DNA of 10,928 nt, from the NCBI GenBank assembly GCA_003176035.1, contig PSRL01000055.1:1-10928 (forward strand), given 5' to 3'. How positions within the stretch are numbered: position 1 is the first letter of the stretch; every line of letters begins with the position of its first letter. The translations under genes and the position numbers were made by a program. Source of the DNA: Verrucomicrobiota bacterium. Its GTDB lineage: Bacteria; Verrucomicrobiota; Verrucomicrobiia; Chthoniobacterales; Xiphinematobacteraceae. The notes beneath the pieces were generated by a model that saw only the letters and a program-made list of their open reading frames with translations, was not told the DNA's origin and ran no database searches. Below, one piece after another: positions 5,966-10,928 of the stretch.

Positions 5966-6982
5966 ATGAGTATTCTATTTGAAAAAAAAGTCTTAGCCTT
6001 GGAGACCTCCTGCGATGAAACGGCGGTGGCTATTTTGAAAGGTTTTGGTGGTGTCCTCTTCCACAGCATTCTCTCGCAGGCGGACGTCCATGCTCAATAT
6101 GGAGGAGTGGTTCCTGAAGTGGCCTCCCGCAGCCATTTGGAAGTCCTTCCTTCTCTTGTGCAAAAAGCGCTTCAGACAATTCCCATGGACGAAATTGATC
6201 TGTACGCTGCAACAGTGGGGCCGGGCCTGGCATCGGCGCTCATGGTGGGCGCCTATTTTGCTCAGGCAATGGCACTGGGGGTGGGGAAGCCATTTGCCGC
6301 CGTCAATCACATTGAAGGGCACCTGCTTTCGCCCTTTTTTGGTCAAGAGAATGTGCCGCCCCACATTGCGTTAATTGTGAGTGGCGGACACACCCTTTTA
6401 TTGGATGTCCACGGTGTCGGAGATTACGTCCTGCTGGGGAAGACGCAGGATGACGCCGCAGGCGAAGCTTTTGACAAAGTAGCCAAGTTCCTGGGGCTTC
6501 CCTATCCTGGCGGCGTGCAGATTGATGCGCTTGCCAAGCAAGGCAACCCCGCACTCTATTCTTTTCCTCGAAGTATGCTCCATTCCGGGGATCTTAATTT
6601 TAGCTTCAGTGGATTGAAGACTGCCATTCGCGTGTTCCTGAAGCAGGACAATCAACGTGCCGCCCTTCCGGACCTGTGCGCTTCCTTTCAGGAGGCGATT
6701 GTGGATGTTTTGACTGCAAAAACCCTTCGTGCCGCACTGGCTTGCAGTCGTACATTGATTGCCGTGAGTGGGGGTGTCAGCTCAAATAGTCGATTACAAA
6801 CTAAATTAGCCGATGCTTGTTTAGCCAAAGGGATTGCGCTTCGTTTTGCGGAGTCCGCTTTGCGAACCGATAACGCTCTGATGATTGCCTTCGCAGCGAT
6901 TCAAAGAATAAATGCGGGACTTCGGACTCCAAATGAAATTATGCCAAATCTCGAACTTGAAAGTTTGTGCAAAATACGTTAG
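5966..6982 (+). CDS. tsaD: tRNA N6-threonylcarbamoyladenosine transferase (TsaD/Kae1 family)
   Basis: TsaD transfers the threonylcarbamoyl group to adenosine 37 of tRNAs reading ANN codons, working with TsaB, TsaC and TsaE; none of those is in the window. The 338-residue product is full length. Visible landmarks are LALETSCDETAVAI (10-23), the metal-binding HIEGH (His115, His119), VSGGHT (138-143), the GLKTA block, VSGGVSSN and the C-terminal TDNALMIA with Asp302, another metal ligand. The residue usually Cys before TDN is Arg here. A run of eight A at 5982-5989 covers codons 6-8. The gene lies 85 bases after the biotin ligase, a gap without a clear promoter or terminator, so it may continue the upstream train or have its own start. 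No Shine-Dalgarno sequence is seen. Confidence 0.97.
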   Translation: MSILFEKKVLALETSCDETAVAILKGFGGVLFHSILSQADVHAQYGGVVPEVASRSHLEVLPSLVQKALQTIPMDEIDLYAATVGPGLASALMVGAYFAQAMALGVGKPFAAVNHIEGHLLSPFFGQENVPPHIALIVSGGHTLLLDVHGVGDYVLLGKTQDDAAGEAFDKVAKFLGLPYPGGVQIDALAKQGNPALYSFPRSMLHSGDLNFSFSGLKTAIRVFLKQDNQRAALPDLCASFQEAIVDVLTAKTLRAALACSRTLIAVSGGVSSNSRLQTKLADACLAKGIALRFAESALRTDNALMIAFAAIQRINAGLRTPNEIMPNLELESLCKIR

Positions 6983-6997
6983 GCATTACCAGCATAC

Positions 6998-7435
6998 ATG
7001 AAATTTTTACTCTCCCTGCTATTTGCTCTCTCTACAACATTTACTTTTGCCAATGCAGGTTGGCAGACCGATTATCAAAAAGCCCTGGCTCAAGCTCGAG
7101 CTCAACACAAAAAAGTTCTCTTGAATTTTACTGGTTCAGATTGGTGTGGTTGGTGCATCAAACTGAAAAAAGAGGCTTTTGATCAACCCGCATTTAAGAC
7201 TTTTGCGGAAAAAAATCTAGTCTTGGTGGATGTGGACTTTCCGCGCTCCAAACCACAATCTGAAGCTCTTAAAAAACAGAATAACGACCTACAAACGAAA
7301 TATAAGGTGGAAGGCTATCCCACTTTGATTCTTTTGGATTCTCAGGGCAAACTCATCCGCAAAAGTCCGGGCTATTTGGAAGGTGGAGCCAAAGGGGTAA
7401 TTGACTGGATTGAAAGTGGGGAAAAACACCCCTAA
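6998..7435 (+). CDS. Exported thioredoxin-like protein with CGWC active site
   Basis: The 145-residue product begins with a typical Sec signal peptide (MKFLLSLLFALSTTFTFANA), with likely cleavage after Ala20, so the mature protein should be periplasmic. The rest is a thioredoxin fold of the thioredoxin_7 type: strand VLLNFTGSDW, active-site Cys50-Gly-Trp-Cys53, then KLKKEAF, and the cis-proline strand GYPTLILLD with Pro108. Such proteins reduce or exchange disulfides in envelope proteins or haem-maturation substrates; the particular partner cannot be told from sequence. It starts 15 bases after tsaD and is probably on the same transcript. After it lies a 266-base gap. Alternatives within the superfamily (ResA, TlpA, DsbD C-terminal domain) fit less well because their active sites and lengths differ. 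Confidence 0.87.
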   Translation: MKFLLSLLFALSTTFTFANAGWQTDYQKALAQARAQHKKVLLNFTGSDWCGWCIKLKKEAFDQPAFKTFAEKNLVLVDVDFPRSKPQSEALKKQNNDLQTKYKVEGYPTLILLDSQGKLIRKSPGYLEGGAKGVIDWIESGEKHP

Positions 7436-7701
7436 AATGCTTACGGATTGGGTGGAAATTTTTCCTCAGAAGCGACGCGGAAGGAAGGCTCCTTGGCAGC
7501 TATGGACGAACTGATTTTCGCAAACAGCAGCAGGCTCCGCATCTAAGAGAAAAAAGCATGACCAAGGGGGGGTTTAGAAAAATTTTGTTGTAATAAAAGT
7601 AGCGACCGCGACCTCAATCGATCTAAAATTCTCACCTGCGAAAAGACCACAAGGAATCTTCACTGACCTCAGCAGCAAAAAAATGGCGATTTGCCACTCC
7701 C
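7436..7701. other. Intergenic region without a recognised gene
   Basis: This 266-base gap holds only short open frames, for example 25 codons at 7437-7514 with no ribosome site. AAGGA-AGGC-TCCTT can form a small hairpin near 7480 but has no T-tail, and seven G in a row stand at 7566-7572. I recognise no riboswitch, RNA gene, promoter or terminator. The last 75 bases are an open extension of the next gene's frame but contain no ATG, GTG or TTG. Confidence 0.5.
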
Positions 7702-9456
7702 TTGGAAGCAGGATGGTTACCAACCGCTTACCACGGGAAGGGCAATGCTCAATTAAAAGCCCTGCTTGTTGAAGATGATACCGCAACCCGCCTTCTCTTG
7801 GAGGGGATTTTGCGTAAAAAGGGACTGGAAGTTCGTGCTTGTCCCTCAGCCGAAGAGGCTCTGACGTTGCTGCAGGAGGAATTTGCCGCGCTAATTTTCC
7901 TCGACATTCACCTGCCTGGGATGAGCGGCCTGGAGCTTTGCCACTGTATTCGGCAATCAGAACAAGGGGACTATTATTATATTTTGGTAGGCACTGCTAA
8001 CAATCGGGCGGATGATCTCAAACAAATTCTTGAGGCAGGAGCAAATGATTATATTGCCAAACCCTATCAGCCGTCTTTGCTTGATGTGCGCCTCTCGGTT
8101 GCGGAAGCACAAATTCGAGAAATTTCTTCAAGGAAGCGCCTTGAATCGGAGCTTAAGTTCCTGGCGTCGCACGATCCTTTGACAAAGCTTCACAATCGAA
8201 ATCAGCTTGAAAAAGTGATTGGCGGAGCGATTGAACAGGCGCGTAGAGGCATCTCCTCCTTCCTCCTTTATTTGGATTTGGATAATTTCAAGCTAGTAAA
8301 TGACACGTTAGGTCACAACTCTGGCGATCGCCTTTTGGTGGAGCTAGCCCGCATACTTAAGGAATCCTGCCGCAGTGACGATTTTTTGGTACGTTTTGGT
8401 GGTGATGAATTTGTTATAGTCTTTCGGGAGGTGGAAGAAGCCACAGCGATGCAAATTGCCGAGCGTATCCGCCATAGACTCGACAAATTTGTATTTTCCG
8501 AGAAGGGGAAAATTTTTCATCTGGCGACCTCAATTGGCATCGTGCCAATAGATTCTTCACAGACACCGGCGCAAATTTTAGCTACCGCAGATTCAGCCTG
8601 TTATGCAGCAAAAGCGAATGGCAGAAACCGTGTGGAGCTTCGTCGAAATGAAACTCGGCGAATTGCAAGAATGGCTTCGGATGCCGACTGGTCTTCACGC
8701 ATTCGAGAGGCAATTCAAAAGAATTTTCTGGCGCTCTGGTTTCAGCCGATCATTGGTTTTGATAAAAGAAGCATCCTCTATCACGAGGCGTTGATTCGCT
8801 ATATTGGTCCTTCTTCCCCTCAGCCGATTGCGCCCCAAACTTTTTTGGGTGCACTCGAACGGGCTGGTCAATTAGTCCAATTAGATCGATTTGTTATTTC
8901 CAACGCCATGCTTGCTCTCAAGAAAAGCAGGGATCTGACCCTTGCGGTCAATCTCAGCGGCCTGTCCTTTGGAGATGATTACCTTCCCCAATATGTCATA
9001 CAACAACTTGAACTGCATGGGGTGGAAGCGGAGCGGCTTATTCTTGAAGTGACGGAATCAGAGTTGATTAAGGACCTTGATCATGCGGCCGGCCTAATTC
9101 AGCGATTACAGAAAGAAGGAGTTCGTTTTGCGATGGATGACTTCGGATCGGGTTTCTGTGCTCTGAGCTATCTTAAGAATCTTCCAGTCAACATCTTGAA
9201 AATTGACGGCGTCTTTGTGCAAGGGCTCCCTGAACAGCCTTTCAATCAAGTCGTCATACAAGCAATCCTAACAATTGCCAAAAAAATGGGGATTGTTACC
9301 GTGGCGGAGTGTGTGGAGACTGGAGAAGAGTTCGAACTTTTAGCGGAATTGGGGATTGATTATGCGCAGGGCTATTTTGTGGCGGAGGCGCGTCAACGAC
9401 CCTATCAACTCAGCGAACTCTCGAAAAACCTGGCTTCCAGGAAATCTTTGAAATAA
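7702..9456 (+). CDS. Response regulator with GGDEF and EAL domains (cyclic-di-GMP turnover)
   Basis: The 584-residue cytoplasmic protein joins three domains. A receiver domain (about 18-135) has acidic pocket Asp25/Asp26, phosphoacceptor Asp68 in FLDIHLPGMSG, Thr98 and Lys120 in AKPY. A GGDEF domain (about 150-315) has GGDEF at 233-237 and the inhibitory RxxD site at 224-227, five residues ahead. An EAL domain (about 335-575) has EALIR (Glu362), VNLSG, LEVTESE, DDFGSG (Asp479, Asp480), LKID, AECVET and AQGYF. Nothing visible is missing, so it could both make and break c-di-GMP, with phosphorylation at Asp68 likely setting the balance. No histidine kinase is nearby, so its partner is encoded elsewhere. 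The only usual start codon before the receiver domain is TTG 7702; it lacks a good ribosome site, and the first 17 residues look unlike the family, so the start is uncertain. Confidence 0.93.
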   Translation: MEAGWLPTAYHGKGNAQLKALLVEDDTATRLLLEGILRKKGLEVRACPSAEEALTLLQEEFAALIFLDIHLPGMSGLELCHCIRQSEQGDYYYILVGTANNRADDLKQILEAGANDYIAKPYQPSLLDVRLSVAEAQIREISSRKRLESELKFLASHDPLTKLHNRNQLEKVIGGAIEQARRGISSFLLYLDLDNFKLVNDTLGHNSGDRLLVELARILKESCRSDDFLVRFGGDEFVIVFREVEEATAMQIAERIRHRLDKFVFSEKGKIFHLATSIGIVPIDSSQTPAQILATADSACYAAKANGRNRVELRRNETRRIARMASDADWSSRIREAIQKNFLALWFQPIIGFDKRSILYHEALIRYIGPSSPQPIAPQTFLGALERAGQLVQLDRFVISNAMLALKKSRDLTLAVNLSGLSFGDDYLPQYVIQQLELHGVEAERLILEVTESELIKDLDHAAGLIQRLQKEGVRFAMDDFGSGFCALSYLKNLPVNILKIDGVFVQGLPEQPFNQVVIQAILTIAKKMGIVTVAECVETGEEFELLAELGIDYAQGYFVAEARQRPYQLSELSKNLASRKSLK

Positions 9457-9534
9457 GGGACGACGTCGATTTTCAAAAAATTCCCTGTTTCCAAAAGTTT
9501 TAAAAACGTCTACTTCTTTGCACTCAACTTTGGT

Positions 9535-9541
9535 AAGGAGG
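9535..9541 (+). promoter_or_regulatory. Strong Shine-Dalgarno sequence of the HAD gene
   Basis: AAGGAGG is an exact match to the anti-16S end and lies seven bases before ATG 9549, the ideal spacing. It fixes the start of the HAD gene. No other gene in the window has a comparable site. Confidence 0.9.
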
Positions 9542-9548
9542 CGCGGTT

Positions 9549-10355
9549 ATGCCAATTCGGGCAATACTTTTTGATTTAGACGACACATTGATCGCAGATG
9601 AAGCAATTTCTCACGAAGCTTTCGAGAGAGTTGCTACAAAGGCGGCTCAGGTTGGCGCAGATATTACGGATTTTATGCGCGATTCCAAAATGCTAGCGGA
9701 GGAACTTTGGAGAAAAGGGCCGTGCTTTAACTACTGTCATGCCATCGGCATCAGCGCTCATGAATGCCTTTGGGGCACCTTCGATGATCAACAAGAAGAA
9801 ATTCGAGAACTTCGGGCCTGGGCTTTGCCGTTTCGCGAAACAGTGTTTGATATGGCATTACGGCGCCAGCTTATTGATATACCTGCTCTGGGACCCGAGT
9901 TGGCCGAGGAATTTGGAAAAGCTCGCCGCCGCCTCCAACGGCTGGTTCCCGATGCCAAAGAAATTCTTGTTCGCCTCAACTCTGAGTATCTCCTCGGGCT
10001 TCTTACCAATGGAGCTCCCTCTCTCCAACGAGAGAAATTAACGGCTTCCGGCTTAGGTTCCTTGTTTCACGCCGTAGCGGTATCCGGAGAAAAGGGCATT
10101 GGAAAACCGAATCCGGAAATCTTTTTTCAACTGATAAACGAATTGGGCGTCACCGCAGCGGAAACTATAATGGTTGGGAATAGTAAAGCGCGCGATATTG
10201 TCGGAGCTCGAAATGCAGGGATCAGAAGCATTTGGATTCGCGTTCCGGGATCGGAGGAACAATTCGACGTCGAATCAGATATGGAAATTTCCGGTCTAAA
10301 TAAACTTCCTACTTGTCTCAAAGAAATGAATGCTTTTACCCCTTCATCCCGATGA
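9549..10355 (+). CDS. HAD-family hydrolase (phosphatase, YjjG/Gph-like)
   Basis: The 268-residue product has the four haloacid dehalogenase motifs: ILFDLDDTLI with nucleophile Asp9 and acid/base Asp11, LLTNGAP (Thr153), the Lys186 of GIGKPNPEIF, and MVGNSKARDIVGARNAG as motif IV, where Asn211 takes the place of the more usual Asp before Asp216. A helical cap of the C1 type sits between motifs I and II (about 15-130). Such enzymes remove phosphate from small metabolites such as nucleotides or phosphoglycolate; the substrate cannot be read from sequence. The start is set by the strong AAGGAGG upstream. It follows the c-di-GMP protein by 92 bases and bamA by 143, with no overlap to either, and may be a single-gene unit. 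A perfect 14-base palindrome lies near the 3' end at 10262-10275. Confidence 0.93.
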   Translation: MPIRAILFDLDDTLIADEAISHEAFERVATKAAQVGADITDFMRDSKMLAEELWRKGPCFNYCHAIGISAHECLWGTFDDQQEEIRELRAWALPFRETVFDMALRRQLIDIPALGPELAEEFGKARRRLQRLVPDAKEILVRLNSEYLLGLLTNGAPSLQREKLTASGLGSLFHAVAVSGEKGIGKPNPEIFFQLINELGVTAAETIMVGNSKARDIVGARNAGIRSIWIRVPGSEEQFDVESDMEISGLNKLPTCLKEMNAFTPSSR

Positions 10356-10432
10356 TCCCTGGAGCCTTGCTGCAATATCAAACTTTTTGAGCTTCCTGCT
10401 CGTGGGTTCTATGAAATCGTGACTTGACGTTT

Positions 10433-10438
10433 TATAAT
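10433..10438 (+). promoter_or_regulatory. Candidate -10 box of the bamA promoter
   Basis: TATAAT is an exact -10 hexamer in the gap before bamA. Transcription from it would start near 10445, giving a leader of about 54 bases. No good -35 hexamer lies 16-18 bases upstream (the bases there read TATGAA) and there is no TG extension, so an activator or another sigma factor may be needed. Confidence 0.45.
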
Positions 10439-10498
10439 CGGGCTTCATTTTACTGCCCCCTTGTACGACGACGTTTAAGTCCCACTGATGAAATTTCG

Positions 10499-10928
10499 AT
10501 GACTTCCGGCGCTTTTTTTTCCCGTTTTATAGCAGTAATTGGAATCTGCTTTTTCGTACTCTTCGAATCGGCATTTGCACAAATGGCGCCTCCCATTGTG
10601 CGTCAAATCGATATCCAATTTGTTGGTGCTCCCAGTATCAGCAAAGAACGGGTGCTGGCCAATTTAGGGACCAAGGTGGGACTTCCCTACAGCGAACGTC
10701 TTGCTGAACAGGATATTCGAATACTTTACGCCACGGGAGCCATTTCAAATGTGCGAGTTTTTGCCGAACCTTTTGCGGATGGCGTAAAAGTAACTGTCTT
10801 AATTCAAGGGCTTCCTTCGATAGATGCAATTTATATTCGTGGGGCTGATCAGGTGCCGATGAGTCGCGTACGCAAGGAAATTTCCAGTAAGGTTGGAGAA
10901 GTTCTCAATGAAGAGCGTTTGGAGCAAG
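10499..10928 (+). CDS. bamA: Outer membrane protein assembly factor BamA, N-terminal part, cut by the right edge
   Basis: From ATG 10499 an open frame of 143 codons runs off the window. It starts with a Sec signal peptide whose hydrophobic core (about 10-22) is followed by ESAFAQ, with likely cleavage after Ala27. POTRA repeats follow: PPIVRQIDIQFVG at 31-43, then ILYATGAISNVRVFAEPF and VKVTVLIQG complete the first, and SIDAIYIRGADQVPMSRVR with SSKVGEVLNEERL opens the second. POTRA domains guide outer membrane proteins to the beta-barrel, which lies beyond the edge. BamA is the essential core of the insertion machinery and shows that this is a diderm. An earlier ATG at 10488 hits a stop after four codons. 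The signal region contains a run of eight T (10513-10520). The related TamA is possible but less likely from the repeat pattern. Confidence 0.9.
   Translation, partial: MTSGAFFSRFIAVIGICFFVLFESAFAQMAPPIVRQIDIQFVGAPSISKERVLANLGTKVGLPYSERLAEQDIRILYATGAISNVRVFAEPFADGVKVTVLIQGLPSIDAIYIRGADQVPMSRVRKEISSKVGEVLNEERLEQ

Noticed and set aside
7437..7514. A 25-codon frame right after the thioredoxin-like gene
   Set aside because: It has no ribosome site, no recognisable sequence and is no longer than expected by chance.
7436..7760. Possible c-di-GMP riboswitch ahead of the GGDEF-EAL gene
   Set aside because: I looked for the GEMM-type conserved blocks because of the gene's role, but the characteristic core is absent; the small GGTT-ACC-AACC hairpin lies within the coding frame.
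7735..7760. ATG at 7745 after GGGAAGGG as the true start of the c-di-GMP gene through a frameshift
   Set aside because: The ATG is out of frame, meets a stop after three codons, and the purine stretch is only two bases away, too close to act as a ribosome site.
7574..7786. Minus-strand frame of 70 codons in the gap before the c-di-GMP gene
   Set aside because: It overlaps the start of the receiver-domain gene, has no motif and no ribosome site; probably chance.
9457..9500. Terminator after the c-di-GMP gene
   Set aside because: AGGGA and TCCCT can pair, but across about 20 bases of loop and without a proper T-run.
1..10928. Mobile element, prophage, CRISPR or defence island
   Set aside because: No transposase, integrase, terminal repeats, spaced direct repeats or tRNA-linked attachment site are visible; the recognisable genes are housekeeping, envelope or signalling.

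Overview
The window reads as ordinary chromosomal DNA from a Gram-negative bacterium with an outer membrane. BamA begins at the right edge, a lipoprotein carrying a LysM domain sits near the left, and a thioredoxin-like protein is exported. The mid-range base composition, scarcity of Shine-Dalgarno sequences, an L,D-transpeptidase of the 'KNRHHYSN' type and a biotin ligase with KPPND in place of KWPND suggest the PVC group, most likely Verrucomicrobiota. That placement is inference; no rRNA or other strict marker is present.

Layout. (1) 1-569, minus strand: the N-terminal part of a membrane-anchored L,D-transpeptidase whose catalytic end lies off the left edge. (2) 679-1407, plus strand: a divergently transcribed lipoprotein with TPR, coiled-coil and LysM parts. 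(3) 1552-2004: an unrecognised, charged, low-complexity protein of up to 150 residues, preceded by a palindrome and followed by a clear hairpin terminator. (4) 2188-5880: a tight gene train nuoB-nuoC-rnd-nadC-biotin ligase, with stop/start overlaps at three junctions. (5) 5966-7435: tsaD followed 15 bases later by an exported thioredoxin-like protein. (6) 7702-9456: a REC-GGDEF-EAL cyclic-di-GMP signalling protein with a TTG start. (7) 9549-10355: a HAD hydrolase with the only textbook Shine-Dalgarno sequence here. (8) 10499-10928: the signal peptide and first POTRA repeats of BamA, cut by the right edge.

How the genes relate. The left end is a wall-directed pair: a transpeptidase that crosslinks peptidoglycan and a LysM lipoprotein that would bind it. 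The central train combines respiration (NuoB/NuoC peripheral arm of complex I), RNA processing (RNase D), NAD synthesis (NadC) and biotin attachment. The NAD link between NadC and complex I is suggestive but may only reflect housekeeping gene packing. The c-di-GMP protein keeps all visible catalytic residues of both its cyclase and phosphodiesterase domains.

I found no tRNA, rRNA, CRISPR array, transposase, integrase or attachment site. I see no convincing undescribed multi-gene system. The items most worth a second look are the nuoB-nuoC pair without nuoA or nuoD, the biotin ligase without a C-terminal domain, the orphan gene at 1552-2004 with its own control elements, and the near-leaderless arrangement of the LysM gene.
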